Below, one piece after another: positions 21,982 to 30,766 of a stretch of DNA of 35,456 nucleotides (positions are counted from its first letter, which is position 1; each line of letters begins with the position of its first letter). The notes under the pieces are model-generated. The model saw nothing but the letters and a program-made list of their open reading frames with translations. It was not told the origin of the DNA and made no database searches. Source of the DNA: Acidobacteriota bacterium (lineage in GTDB: Bacteria > Acidobacteriota > CAIWXX01); NCBI GenBank assembly GCA_016191015.1, contig JACPPM010000240.1:1-35456 (forward strand), given 5' to 3'. A program made the position numbers and the translations under genes.

Positions 21982-22740
21982 TTACCTCTCATAGTGGAAC
22001 TCGAAGTGAACATTGAGCGTGTCCTCCCCATATGCCTGCGGCAGAGGAGGCATCGGGGTCGAGGCGTAGACGGCCCGTTGAGCGGACATGTCCAGGGAGC
22101 TGATGCCGCTCGATTCCTCCACTTGCACGTCCGTCACCCGGCCGTCTCGCTGGATCCGGAAGAAAACCGTGACCTGGTACTGTCCACTGACATCCCCCAC
22201 CACGATCGACTGGAACCAGTTCGACGAGATCTTGTCGCGAATTCGAAGAAGGTAGTAGGCGAAGGGAAAGCCCTCGAGCCCACCACCACCCGACCGGTCC
22301 ATCCCCACACCGGTGGAGAACTCGCCCCCTTCGAACTTGCTCTCGAGCTTCGCGGCCGGCTGAGCCGCCGGCCGTGCCGCCGGCCGCGCCGTCGGCACCG
22401 CTCCCTGCGCCGACTGCACCGGCTTCTTGGCCGGCTTCGGCTTCTCGGCGTAGGTGAGCTTCGGCTTGACCGGCTCAGGCGGAGCCTCCGGCTCGGCCTT
22501 CGGAGCATCAGGCGGCCGAACCGATGGGGGCGCCGCGCGCTGAGCTGACTTCACCCCACCGCCGGGTAACTCGGCCAGAGTCACGATGATCGGCGTCGCC
22601 TTCGGCCGGATCGCCCCCGGTAGGGTGATCGCCGCAACGATCAACGCCGCGTGCACCATCACCGAGAGAACGCACATGTTCCTGAAGTTGTCCGGATGTC
22701 GCTGGAGGCGAAAGCCGGCGCCGGCCAGGGCCTGAGACAT
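21982..22740 (-). CDS. tolA: TolA/TonB-type energy transducer
   Basis: A 252-residue inner membrane protein spanning the periplasm. Its ATG shares one base with the tolR stop (TGATG). One membrane helix lies near residues 22-41 (MCVLSVMVHAALIVAAITL), followed by a Pro/Lys/Ala-rich extended part (PKAEPEAPPEPVKPK, KPAKKPVQ, ARPAARPAAQPAA) and a TonB C-terminal domain (about 155-250; YLLRIRDKISSNWF, VTVFFRIQRDGRVTDVQVEE). The domain is of the TonB type more than the E. coli TolA type, as usual outside Proteobacteria; the operon position makes TolA the role. It links TolQR to TolB and Pal. Confidence 0.9.
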   Translation of the reverse strand: MSQALAGAGFRLQRHPDNFRNMCVLSVMVHAALIVAAITLPGAIRPKATPIIVTLAELPGGGVKSAQRAAPPSVRPPDAPKAEPEAPPEPVKPKLTYAEKPKPAKKPVQSAQGAVPTARPAARPAAQPAAKLESKFEGGEFSTGVGMDRSGGGGLEGFPFAYYLLRIRDKISSNWFQSIVVGDVSGQYQVTVFFRIQRDGRVTDVQVEESSGISSLDMSAQRAVYASTPMPPLPQAYGEDTLNVHFEFHYER

Positions 22741-23165
22741 CAGCGCCCCTTCTCGGGGATCGGTTCCGTGATCATGCCCAGCGTCTCGATTCCCGCCTTC
22801 TTCACCTTGTCCATCACCGTGATGACATACCCGTAGGGCACATCCTTGTCGGCTCGCAGAAACACCAGCTTCTCCGGCCGATACTCGAACATCTCTCGCA
22901 GCCGCCCCTCCAGCAGGTTGACGTTGATGATCGATTGCCCGATGTAAATGTCGCGCTGGCGGTCGATCGTGATCACGACACGTTCCTCGTCTAGCGGCGC
23001 GCGGGTCTCCGCCTTCGGGAGAGTGATGTCGATTCCGGATTGCATCAGAGGCGCGGTGACCATGAAGATGATGAGCAGCACGAGCACGACGTCGACCAGC
23101 GGAGTCACGTTGATCTCGGACATGTGTGCCCGCCGTCCCCGGCGATCTTGCAAGGTCATTCCCAT
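22740..23165 (-). CDS. tolR: Biopolymer transport protein TolR/ExbD
   Basis: A 141-residue inner membrane protein; GAGGCTCTGAG precedes the ATG. After a short basic start comes SEINVTPLVDVVLVLLIIFM, the single membrane helix with the essential proton-carrying Asp (about 25), then the periplasmic domain (LPKAETRAPLDEERVVITID... LVFLRADKDVPYGYVITVMDKV). With TolQ it forms the proton-driven stator that energises TolA. It overlaps tolA by one base. Confidence 0.94.
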   Translation of the reverse strand: MGMTLQDRRGRRAHMSEINVTPLVDVVLVLLIIFMVTAPLMQSGIDITLPKAETRAPLDEERVVITIDRQRDIYIGQSIINVNLLEGRLREMFEYRPEKLVFLRADKDVPYGYVITVMDKVKKAGIETLGMITEPIPEKGR

Positions 23166-23213
23166 CTCAGAGCCTCATCTACAATCATATACGCGCGAGA
23201 GGGCCGCCGGGGT

Positions 23214-24002
23214 CTAGGTGAAGTTTTTCTCTACGATGCTCAGGAACTCCATCGAGAAGTCATCCATCTCGGCGGAGAGGTTCTTGATCATGTTCAGGAA
23301 GTAGTTATAGGCCATGACGGCGGGGATGGCGGTGAACAGCCCGGCGGCGGTCGTGATCAGCGCCTCGGAGATCCCCGGTGCGACGGTGGCGAGGTTTGCC
23401 GAACCTGAAAGACCGATCTCCTGGAACGCATCCATGATGCCCCAGACAGTGCCAAAGAGGCCGACAAACGGCGTCACGGACCCCGTGGTGGCCAGGAATC
23501 CCAGCAGTTTCTCGAGCCTGCTGACCTCGTTGCTCTCGGCCCGGAGCATCGACCGGTTCACCGATTCGAGGTTCTTGATCGTCATCCTCCCCTCGCGCCC
23601 CGTCTCTCCACCAGCGGCTGCTCCGCCCCCTGCCGTCTGCGCCGCCTGGATCTGGTAGTTCAGCTCGTTGAACCCAGCCTGGAATATCGCGACCAGGGGC
23701 GTGTTGGGGAGCTTCTCGCAGACCGACGTGACGTCCGAAAATTTACGGCTCTTGCGGAAAACGCGGAGGAACGAGTCCCCTTCGCGGCGCGCCCGCGCGA
23801 AAAGCAGATAGCGGCTCACCACGATCCCCCAGGAGACGACGGAGAAGAAGAGGAGCACAAGCAGGACGATCTTGGCGACAAGCCCCGAGTGTCGAATCAT
23901 CGCGATGATCTGTCCGTCGAATGTGGACGGCGAGGCAGCCGGCTGCTGCAGAGCCAGAAAGGCGGACGACAAATGTACGACTAGCGTAGAGAAAAGCCCC
24001 AT
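23214..24002 (-). CDS. tolQ: Biopolymer transport protein TolQ/ExbB
   Basis: A 262-residue inner membrane protein. ATG at 24002 follows AGGAGCAGTG; GTG three bases earlier is possible. Three membrane helices are seen: about 38-62 (IVLLVLLFFSVVSWGIVVSRYLLFAR), 165-190 (FLATTGSVTPFVGLFGTVWGIM) and 210-235 (ALITTAAGLFTAIPAVMAYNYF), with the family's T-x-P-x-x-G-L-x-G-T-V motif. A Gly/Ala-rich insert (AGGGAAAGGETG) lies in the cytosolic loop. It is the first gene of the operon, under a good promoter at 24028-24057. Confidence 0.94.
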   Translation of the reverse strand: MGLFSTLVVHLSSAFLALQQPAASPSTFDGQIIAMIRHSGLVAKIVLLVLLFFSVVSWGIVVSRYLLFARARREGDSFLRVFRKSRKFSDVTSVCEKLPNTPLVAIFQAGFNELNYQIQAAQTAGGGAAAGGETGREGRMTIKNLESVNRSMLRAESNEVSRLEKLLGFLATTGSVTPFVGLFGTVWGIMDAFQEIGLSGSANLATVAPGISEALITTAAGLFTAIPAVMAYNYFLNMIKNLSAEMDDFSMEFLSIVEKNFT

Positions 24003-24027
24003 CACTGCTCCTCTTAAACTCGCGCGG

Positions 24028-24057
24028 AAAATAGCACATCCGTTTTTCGGGTGTCAA
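24028..24057 (-). promoter_or_regulatory. Sigma-70-type promoter of the tol operon
   Basis: On the minus strand TTGACA (24052-24057), 18 bases, TATTTT (24028-24033), about 26 bases before the tolQ ATG. Palindrome P3 lies just upstream of it (24072-24104). Confidence 0.6.
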
Positions 24058-24071
24058 TCCAGCCCCTTGTT

Positions 24072-24104
24072 CCTGAATCCGCGCGTCTGACGCGCGGATT
24101 CGGG
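24072..24104. repeat. Palindromic element P3
   Basis: Arms CCTGAATCCGCGCG and CGCGCGGATTCGGG around a 5-base loop, one mismatch. It is the same element as P2 and sits on the other side of the tol-ssb operon. Confidence 0.65.
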
Positions 24105-24184
24105 ATGCGCCTTAATCCGGCGACAACATTTCAAAGGATTGAGGGACCAGACCCGCGAGAAGGGTGCCGGTGTCCCAATCTCGT

Positions 24185-24315
24185 AGAGACTCTGGTGGAG
24201 ACTGGTGGAGACTGGTAGAGACTCCCGAGCGGAACGATGTCGAGCTGCGAAAGCAGTGCTGCACCGATCGCTGCGAAGTCTCTATGAGTCTCAATGAGTG
24301 TCTACGAGTATCTCG
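24185..24315. repeat. Inverted pair of decamer arrays
   Basis: The left array (24185-24234) repeats GGTGGAGACT-like units with a 10-base period. The right array (24276-24315) repeats TCTATGAGTC-like units with the same period. Read on opposite strands both are AGTCTCNANN, so the arrays face each other around ~40 bases and could fold as an imperfect long hairpin. Confidence 0.6.
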
Positions 24316-24428
24316 CCCTTGTATGTGAGCACCGCGGCGACGAAGGCGACGCCGCAGATGCGGCATGATCGCCGGATTTAGGGCTGCGGCAAGGTCGAGG
24401 CGCCGACTCGGGCGAGGCCGTTCCGTGC

Positions 24429-24570
24429 GAAACCGCAGATGGCGCAGATTTCCGCGCAGATTACGCAGATTCTTCCAGCATTCAACCGACGAGCAACTTG
24501 CCCCTCACTCTCGGGTCGGCGCGAAGCAATCGGCGACATCTGCGAGTCAATCTGTGAAATCTGCGGTTTC
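24429..24570. repeat. Inverted pair of GCAGATT-type arrays
   Basis: The left arm (24429-24471) starts GAAACCGCAGAT and continues with CGCAGATT units. The right arm (24538-24570), read on the minus strand, also starts GAAACCGCAGAT and continues with ACAGATT and CGCAGAT units. The arms flank about 66 bases of single-copy sequence. Confidence 0.6.
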
Positions 24571-24659
24571 CGGGACTTTGCCGTCGTCTTGTGCGGCTGC
24601 GTTTGCGATCTTGCGGGAATACGCCTCTTCGCTTACCATATCCAGGGGATGGTGAAGCC

Positions 24660-25025
24660 ATGAAGGTTCTGATCGTTGACGACTCGTCCACAATGCGCCG
24701 CATCATTTTCAACTCTCTGACCAAAGTCGGGCAGCATCAGATTGTGGAAGCCGCGAACGGAAGGGAAGGACTGGAGAAGGTGCGCGAAGGCGGGGTCGAG
24801 TTTATTCTGACCGACTGGCACATGCCCGAGATGAACGGGCTGGAGTTCGTCCGGGCCGTACGTGGGATCGCGTCGATGGAAAGTGTTCCGATTCTGATGG
24901 TGACGAGCAACGCCGTGTCAGAGGAAGTGATGGAAGCAGTCAAGGCAGGCGTGAACGGATACATCGTGAAGCCGTTCCAACCCGAGACGCTCAGGGCCAA
25001 GATCGAATCGGTCCTGAAAAAGTAG
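24660..25025 (+). CDS. CheY-like single-domain response regulator
   Basis: A 121-residue receiver domain with no output domain. The acidic pair Asp7-Asp8 (LIVDDSSTMRR), phosphoacceptor Asp52 (ILTDWHMPEMNG), Thr82 (MVTSN) and Lys104 (IVKPF) are all present, so it should be phosphorylated by a histidine kinase. The sequence is close to chemotaxis-type CheY. No kinase or other chemotaxis gene is near, so the partner is unknown. The start is preceded by GGTGAAGCC, a weak ribosome site. Confidence 0.92.
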   Translation: MKVLIVDDSSTMRRIIFNSLTKVGQHQIVEAANGREGLEKVREGGVEFILTDWHMPEMNGLEFVRAVRGIASMESVPILMVTSNAVSEEVMEAVKAGVNGYIVKPFQPETLRAKIESVLKK

Positions 25026-25050
25026 TGCAGCCGGCGCACTCTCTCCGGCC

Positions 25051-26541
25051 ATGAGAGCACCGGCGCCCGGGCGGCCCCGTCGCTGCGTGGAAGGCGTCGG
25101 CTCCGCGCCTGCCACGCTCAGCCTGCTGGCAATTGTGGTCTCGCTCGCAACGTCCGGGTGCCGCATCGGTTCCGCTCCTACGGCGCCCCCGGCCGCAAGC
25201 ACGGCCGCCCTCTTGGCCAGCCTGCAGACCGCCCTCCCAGGTGCCACCGTCGCTCTGCTCATCGCCGAAGCCGACACCGGACGCGAGCTCGTCTCGGTCA
25301 ATCCCGATACCCTGCTCGTGCCGGCTTCCAACACCAAGCTATTCACGACGGCGGCCGCACTGGAAATGCTCGGACCTACCTACCGGTACGCCACCGAGCT
25401 ACGAGCCGTGGATGTGACGGAAACGGGCAAGGTCGACATCGTGCTCATCGGTGGCGGCGACCCGACCCTCGGCGACCCATCGGGCATCTGCATCGACGCA
25501 CTCCTGTCGGAGATCGCGGAGGCCGTCCGTGAGGCGGGGATCTGCGAGCGAATCAATGACCTGGTCGTCGACGACTCGTGGCTCGGCGCGGACCGCTATT
25601 GCCGGGATTGGCTCCTCGGCGATGTCGATTTCGCTTACGCAGCGCCAGTCTCGGCGGCGTCACTGAACGACAATCTGCTGGTGATCCATATGCAGGCTAC
25701 CCAGGACGGCGTTGCCGTCACATCGGATCTACCCTATGAGATCGATTCCGGTGTGCGCGTGGCAGAAGGCACCAACATCACAGTGAATCGGATCAAGCCT
25801 GGCGAACCCGTGACGATCCGCGGGACAATCAGCCCCGGCCCTGGTGTCGATCTTTACGTCCCGGCCGATGACCCGCCCCTGTTCTGGGCCGGGCGCCTCG
25901 CCGACGGCCTCGAGTCGCGCGGCATCCACATCCTAGGCCTGCCGCGAGCCGGCCCGGCGGGGCCCGGCACCTCGCTCAGGACCTGGTTGTCGCCGTCGAT
26001 CGCGGAGATCGTCAGGGAGACCAACAAAAGCAGCCGGAATCTCTGGGCCGATCTGCTCTTCCAGACGCTGGGCAAGGAGATCGTGGGTGACGGGACGTTC
26101 GGTGGCGGCGCCGAGGCTGTGGCACTGTTTCTCGAGCGGTCCGGCGTTCGATCAGGCGAGACTTCCATTGTGGACGGTTCGGGCCTCGCTCGCACCAACC
26201 TCACAACCGCCCGGGCGATCATGAGGGTGCTCCTCTCTATGCGCCGATCGCCGCGCCGGGCAGAGTTCGAATTCAGCCTGCCGGTGGCGGGGATCGACGG
26301 GACGATCCGCCGTCGCTTCGCCGGGACGCTGCTCGAAGGGCGCCTGGCCGCGAAGACCGGCACCTTGAGGCATGTCAACGTGTTGTCCGGATACATGCGG
26401 GGATCGCGCGACCTCGCTTTTGTCATGATCGTGAACGGACGCCTCGGGGCCGCCCGGGACGCAACCGCAGCGATCGACGGGTTCCTGGTCGGGATCGCCC
26501 TCATGATCGATCCTGGAATGGGTGCAACTGGACGCCGGTGA
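25051..26541 (+). CDS. dacB: D-Ala-D-Ala carboxypeptidase/endopeptidase, PBP4 type (S13)
   Basis: A 496-residue penicillin-binding protein. The signal peptide ends in a lipobox-like LATSGC (Cys37), so it may be lipid-anchored. The three penicillin-binding motifs are present: S93-N-T-K96, S328-R-N330 and K435-T-G. Their spacing (235 and 342 residues from the serine) is close to that of E. coli DacB (244 and 355), leaving room for the family's inserted domains II and III. It trims or cleaves peptidoglycan peptides in the periplasm. The ribosome site is poor, 25 bases after the CheY-like gene, and a slightly later start cannot be excluded. Confidence 0.92.
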   Translation: MRAPAPGRPRRCVEGVGSAPATLSLLAIVVSLATSGCRIGSAPTAPPAASTAALLASLQTALPGATVALLIAEADTGRELVSVNPDTLLVPASNTKLFTTAAALEMLGPTYRYATELRAVDVTETGKVDIVLIGGGDPTLGDPSGICIDALLSEIAEAVREAGICERINDLVVDDSWLGADRYCRDWLLGDVDFAYAAPVSAASLNDNLLVIHMQATQDGVAVTSDLPYEIDSGVRVAEGTNITVNRIKPGEPVTIRGTISPGPGVDLYVPADDPPLFWAGRLADGLESRGIHILGLPRAGPAGPGTSLRTWLSPSIAEIVRETNKSSRNLWADLLFQTLGKEIVGDGTFGGGAEAVALFLERSGVRSGETSIVDGSGLARTNLTTARAIMRVLLSMRRSPRRAEFEFSLPVAGIDGTIRRRFAGTLLEGRLAAKTGTLRHVNVLSGYMRGSRDLAFVMIVNGRLGAARDATAAIDGFLVGIALMIDPGMGATGRR

Positions 26542-26640
26542 TATCCATGTGACAAGATCGAGTGTGGCGGAGGAGATGAGAGCCGTGGCAGGAATCGAGA
26601 GGGGTGTACCGGGTTCTTCGTCGCGTGGATGGTGGCGGTG

Positions 26641-28479
26641 ATGAGCAGGAGCATACTGGAACGGCTTGATGATCGGGTGCTGGTATGCGACGGCGCGATG
26701 GGAACGATGCTCTACGGCAAGGGTATCTTCATCAACAAGTGTTTTGATGAGCTGAACCTGTCAGCACCGCACATCGTTCGGGACATCCACACCGAATACC
26801 TGCAGGTCGGTGTCGATATCATCGAGACCAACACATTCGGTGCGAACCCGTTGCGCCTCCATCCGCACGGGTTGGAGGAGAAGATCCGGGAGATCAATAT
26901 TGCGGGTGCGCGGATCGCTCGTGAGGCGGTGGGCAATGGGGGCGCGTTGGTCGCCGGCAGCGTGGGACCCCTCGGGGTGAGGATTGAGCCATGGGGAAAG
27001 ATCAGCGTCGACGAAGCTGCCGAGCTGTTCAAGCGCCAGGTTGGCCCTCTCCTGGATGGCGGCGTCGATCTGTTCATCCTCGAGACCTTCTTCGACCTGA
27101 ATGAGATCCGCGCCGCCATTCTGGCGGTCAAATCGCTGTGCGATCTCCCGATCGTCGCCCAGATGACGCTCGAAGATGACGGGAACAACCTCGAGGGGAC
27201 GAGCCCCGAGGCGTTCACGTTGAAGATCGACGAATGGGGTGCCGATGTCGTCGGGTGCAACTGTTCGGTCGGCCCGGCGGTCATGCTGGATTCGATCGAG
27301 CGGATGTCGCAGGTGACCGGCAAGAAGCTCAGCGCGCAGCCCAATGCCGGCAAGCCGCGCAACGTTGAAGGGCGCACAATCTATCTCTGTTCGCCGGAGT
27401 ACATGGCGAGCTACGCGCGGCGCTTCATCCAGGTCGGCGTCAGGCTTGTGGGCGGCTGTTGCGGGACGACACCCGACCATATCAAGGCGATCAAGTCGGC
27501 TGTGAGATCGCTCCAACCAGGGAGCAGTCGCGTGACGATTGCTCACCCGATAGAGCGGGAAAAGGAAGTGACGCCGGTCCCTCTCGCCGAGAAGTCCCTA
27601 CTCGGGAAGAAGATTGCCGAAGGGCAGTTCGCGATATCGGTCGAGATTGTGCCGCCCAAGGGATGCGATCCCGCGAAAACGATCGCGTCCGCCCGTTTTC
27701 TGAAAGAACGGGGAGTGGATGCGGTCAACATCCCGGACGGGCCGCGCGCATCGGCGCGCATGAGCGCCCTGCTGACAGCCACGCTCTGTCTGGAACGCGC
27801 GGGAATCGAGCCGATCCTTCACTACACGTGCCGCGACCGGAACATCCTCGGCATCCAGTCGGACCTCCTCGGCGCCTACGCAATCGGTCTTCGCAACATC
27901 CTCGCGGTGACAGGAGATCCGCCCAAGATGGGCGACTACCCCGATGCCACGGCTGTGTTCGATATCGACTCGATCGGACTCACCAACGTCCTCGACAACC
28001 TCAACCACGGCCATGACATCGGGGGCACGCCCATGGACACTCCGACAGGGTTCCTGATCGGGGTCGCCGCGAACCCGTGTGCGATGAACCTGGAGGAGGA
28101 GGTGCGCCGATTCCAGTACAAAGTCGAAGCGGGAGCCGATTTCGCCATTACGCAGCCGGTGTTCGACACCGAAGCGCTCGAACGATTCCTCGACCGCATC
28201 CAGCACATCCGCGTTCCGGTTCTGGCGGGTATCTGGCCGCTGGTCAGTTACAGGAATGCCGAGTTCATGAATAATGAGGTGCCCGGCATCGTCGTACCGC
28301 CGCAGGTCCTCGAGAGAATGCGCGCCGCCGCAACGCCCGACGCGGCCCTGCGGGAGGGTCTCGCCATCGCGCGCGAAGCGATCGCCCGGATCCGGCCGTC
28401 GGTCCAGGGGCTGCAAATCAGCGCGCCATTTGGTAAGTTTGATCTTGTGGTTGAGCTTCTGAGAGGAATTGACGATTGA
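26641..28479 (+). CDS. Fused homocysteine S-methyltransferase / methylenetetrahydrofolate reductase (YitJ type)
   Basis: A 612-residue fusion; the ATG at 26641 is preferred over 26629, though neither ribosome site is strong. Residues 1-295 are the homocysteine methyltransferase barrel (VCDGAMGTMLY, ETNTFGAN, GSVGPLG) with zinc ligands Cys206 (GCNCS) and Cys273-Cys274 (GGCCGTTP), the same positions as in MetH. Residues about 325-612 are MTHFR-like (ISVEIVPPKG, NIPDGPRASARMS, TCRDRN, LAVTGDPP, ITQPVFD). As in Bacillus YitJ, it would make methyl-THF from methylene-THF and use or pass on methyl groups to homocysteine. It lacks cobalamin-binding modules, so a separate activation partner would be needed for a MetH-like reaction. 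Confidence 0.92.
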   Translation: MSRSILERLDDRVLVCDGAMGTMLYGKGIFINKCFDELNLSAPHIVRDIHTEYLQVGVDIIETNTFGANPLRLHPHGLEEKIREINIAGARIAREAVGNGGALVAGSVGPLGVRIEPWGKISVDEAAELFKRQVGPLLDGGVDLFILETFFDLNEIRAAILAVKSLCDLPIVAQMTLEDDGNNLEGTSPEAFTLKIDEWGADVVGCNCSVGPAVMLDSIERMSQVTGKKLSAQPNAGKPRNVEGRTIYLCSPEYMASYARRFIQVGVRLVGGCCGTTPDHIKAIKSAVRSLQPGSSRVTIAHPIEREKEVTPVPLAEKSLLGKKIAEGQFAISVEIVPPKGCDPAKTIASARFLKERGVDAVNIPDGPRASARMSALLTATLCLERAGIEPILHYTCRDRNILGIQSDLLGAYAIGLRNILAVTGDPPKMGDYPDATAVFDIDSIGLTNVLDNLNHGHDIGGTPMDTPTGFLIGVAANPCAMNLEEEVRRFQYKVEAGADFAITQPVFDTEALERFLDRIQHIRVPVLAGIWPLVSYRNAEFMNNEVPGIVVPPQVLERMRAAATPDAALREGLAIAREAIARIRPSVQGLQISAPFGKFDLVVELLRGIDD

Positions 28480-28557
28480 ATCATTGCCGATTGACCCATT
28501 GCCGCGATGATTCAGTGGCCCGATGATTCGATAAACAAATATTGAAGGGGGGTCGTG

Positions 28558-29757
28558 ATGCGAATGATGGCGGGTTTCTTGGCGGTGTGGAGCGCCACGT
28601 GCGTAGCGCAGGACAGGGTGAGCTTCAAGAACGGAAACGCGTTCGATGCGCAGGTCCTGTCGCTCGGGGATGCGAACGTGGTTCTGAAGACCGCGTATGG
28701 GGAGATGCGGGTGGCACGGCGCGAGCTCGACGCGATTGTGTTCGGGGGCCGGGTGGTGAGGATTGCGCTCGTATCGGGCGATCGTGTCATGGGGGTGATC
28801 GCCGAGGAGGGGGCGACCTCGATGTTGCTCGCCACCGGAACCGGTCCCAGGAGGATCGAGAGGCAGGAGATCGTCGGGATCGATCCCATTGCACGCATGC
28901 GATTCGACGCGCTCGGGCGCGAGCTGCCGGATCTGCCGACGCCGGTTGGAGGGCGTGACCCTGTGCTCGCTTACGTGGCCGAGGACAAGGACGACAGGCC
29001 GGTGGGGGATCTTCGTGCGGACGAGATCAAGCTGAAGATCGACGGGACCGAGGTGCCGGCGAATGCGCTGCGGCCTGCATCGCCGAGCCAGCTTCTCGTG
29101 CTGCTCGACGCCAGCAGCTCCATGGCGGCAAGGAAGAAGCAGGTCGGCGAGGCGCTCGACAGCTTCGCCCGTGCCGTAGCTCCTGCGACGGTTCAGATCA
29201 TGTCATTCAACGACGATATCAGGCTCCTGGATAGTACGGTGATGCCGTCCAAAGCGCTCGAGTCACTGGACTTCAAAGGGGGTTCCCTGCTGCTCGATGC
29301 CGTCGCCTCGGCCGTACGGCACGCCGAAGCACCCGGACCGGGACATGCCATCGTGGTGGTCACGGACGGGACCGATACCGGCAGTGGAATCGTGCCGACG
29401 CTTGCTGTGGAGCGTCTCAAGGCGTCCGATATCCCCTGCTACACGATCGGTCTTCTGCCGGAAGGAAAGAGCGGCACGCCAGCTATCGATGCCAACTCCG
29501 TGGACCAGGGGGCACTCGAGCGGATGGCGAACGTGAGCGGCGGGGCCTATTTCGAAAAAAATCCCCGAAAGAAAGATAAGAACCCCGAGCTCACGACGAT
29601 CTTCATACGAATCGCCGACGTGCTCGCCGCACGGCGCGCCATCGCTCTCGATCCGTCCCGCCTCGGCCCCGGTTGGCACCAGGTCGAAATCGACACGTCG
29701 CGAAAGGGAACGAAGATCCGGTACAAGAAAGAGGTCTATATCCCCGGCGCCGCGTAG
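28558..29757 (+). CDS. Secreted VWFA-domain protein
   Basis: A 399-residue protein. ATG at 28558 follows a GGGGGG-TCGTG stretch; GTG three bases before is possible. A signal peptide (MRMMAGFLAVWSATCVAQ) precedes a ~95-residue N-terminal beta domain in which short strands (VSFKNGNAFDAQVLSLG, VRIALVSGDRVMGVI) look like tandem SH3-like folds. The VWFA domain covers about 180-370 and has an intact MIDAS (LLDASSSM, D-x-S-x-S; later VVVTDGTDTGSG). This fits the 'VWFA-related' group that is abundant in Acidobacteriota. It probably binds a protein partner through a metal ion in the envelope. No MoxR-type ATPase is adjacent. Confidence 0.85.
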   Translation: MRMMAGFLAVWSATCVAQDRVSFKNGNAFDAQVLSLGDANVVLKTAYGEMRVARRELDAIVFGGRVVRIALVSGDRVMGVIAEEGATSMLLATGTGPRRIERQEIVGIDPIARMRFDALGRELPDLPTPVGGRDPVLAYVAEDKDDRPVGDLRADEIKLKIDGTEVPANALRPASPSQLLVLLDASSSMAARKKQVGEALDSFARAVAPATVQIMSFNDDIRLLDSTVMPSKALESLDFKGGSLLLDAVASAVRHAEAPGPGHAIVVVTDGTDTGSGIVPTLAVERLKASDIPCYTIGLLPEGKSGTPAIDANSVDQGALERMANVSGGAYFEKNPRKKDKNPELTTIFIRIADVLAARRAIALDPSRLGPGWHQVEIDTSRKGTKIRYKKEVYIPGAA

Positions 29758-29768
29758 GAGCCGTGCTG

Positions 29769-29820
29769 GGTGCTGAGTGCTGGGTGCTCCCCTCCGGCAC
29801 AGCACTCAGCACTCAGCACC
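29769..29820. terminator. Heptamer-built inverted repeat between convergent genes
   Basis: Two 20-base arms (29769-29788, 29801-29820) pair with one mismatch around a 12-base loop, between two converging genes. The arms are made of GTGCTGA/GTGCTGG heptamers and their complements. There is no T-run, so it is a possible bidirectional terminator or a structural repeat. Confidence 0.6.
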
Positions 29821-29833
29821 GCAGGGAGAGTGG

Positions 29834-30766
29834 CTACTCGACTACGTACGGCATGCCCCAGGCCGCAGCGTTGTAATCGTCGTCCGTTTCATTCTGGAGG
29901 CAGAGTGAATCAAGGGCGTCGATCGCGGCGTGATGGCACCCATCCTGGAGGTTCACCGTGTAGGTGTACGTCCAGACACCGTCTGCTGCCACGGCATCGC
30001 CGCCGTTCACGCCGTCGTCGTACATCAGATCCCTGCCGCCCACCGGCCTGTTCGGGTGGCAGTAGACGTAGGTGAGCGGATCGAGCCCCGAGGTGCTGCT
30101 GTTTGTCACACTCGCCTCGACCTTCACCACATCGCCATTGGTGACCCTCACGATCTCGGTCTCGACATCTCTCTTGTCTGCCGGGTCGGTGATGTCCATC
30201 ATGAGGGTGTCGTTGACGTACACCTTGACCTCGGTGACAAATACCGTCTGACGCCCGGGATCGCTGAGTCTGACTTCGGCCGGCGAGATCTCCGTCAGAT
30301 GCCACTTCCCATCCTCCTTCTGCCAGGTCGAGTACCTGTAGACGGTGTCTTCGATCGGCTTAGCGCCCGGGTTTTTTCTCCCGTCGAAAGAGGTGTCGAC
30401 GTAGAGCGTCGCATCGATGTCGATCACGGTGCTCACCGTAGCCGTGTCACCCACGACGATGACCGTCGAGGTCCGGACCGGGTCAGTCTCGAGTCTTCTC
30501 CCCCACCCCGCCGGCAGCGTGGCCTCTGCGTCCGCGGCCAGAGGCGACATCGGGGCGCTCGAGTCGGGCAGATTCCCCTCAGTGTAGGCCGAACCGTACC
30601 GTTTCGTTGTCCCCGTAAGATACGGGCTGAAATACGCCGACTTCTCGATCAGTTTCTTGATCTCCCTCTTGTCCTTCCGCTTTTGCGCCGCCTGGTCAGC
30701 AGCCGGAGACGACGCCGGCATGAGCAACCCGATTGCGATGACGCACGGAACAAGCCTCCCAAACAT
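29834..30766 (-). CDS. Secreted protein with choice-of-anchor-like beta domain
   Basis: A 310-residue exported protein; AGGAGAGGGTAAC precedes the ATG and residues 1-23 form a signal peptide (ending SPAA). An N-terminal Lys/Arg-rich helix (KRKDKREIKKLIEK) is followed by a domain (about 60-165) with RLETDPVRTSTVIVVGDTAT and YRYSTWQKEDGKWHLTEISP, resembling SnoaL/NTF2-like ketosteroid-isomerase-type folds. The C-terminal part (165-300) is beta-rich, with YDDGVNGGDAVAADGVWTYT, an Asp/Gly-rich pattern seen in choice-of-anchor and metal-binding adhesin modules. The two-domain reading is tentative and no function is known. Confidence 0.75.
   Translation of the reverse strand: MFGRLVPCVIAIGLLMPASSPAADQAAQKRKDKREIKKLIEKSAYFSPYLTGTTKRYGSAYTEGNLPDSSAPMSPLAADAEATLPAGWGRRLETDPVRTSTVIVVGDTATVSTVIDIDATLYVDTSFDGRKNPGAKPIEDTVYRYSTWQKEDGKWHLTEISPAEVRLSDPGRQTVFVTEVKVYVNDTLMMDITDPADKRDVETEIVRVTNGDVVKVEASVTNSSTSGLDPLTYVYCHPNRPVGGRDLMYDDGVNGGDAVAADGVWTYTYTVNLQDGCHHAAIDALDSLCLQNETDDDYNAAAWGMPYVVE

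Larger units (their letters stand above)
24003..24659. other. Long repeat-rich intergenic region
   Basis: Between the tol operon and the divergent CheY-like gene there are 650 bases without a supported gene. They hold the tol promoter, palindrome P3, an inverted pair of decamer arrays (24185-24315) and an inverted pair of CGCAGATT-type arrays (24429-24570). Short reading frames here are made of these repeats. Confidence 0.65.

Noticed and set aside
24185-24315. CRISPR-like appearance of the repeated units
   Set aside because: Units are only 10 bases with no spacers of regular size, there are no cas genes, and the arrays face each other.
24648-24662. Four-codon frame ATGGTGAAGCCATGA overlapping the CheY-like start
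   Set aside because: It could be a coupling leader, but no ribosome site lies at a suitable distance, and so short a frame can arise by chance.
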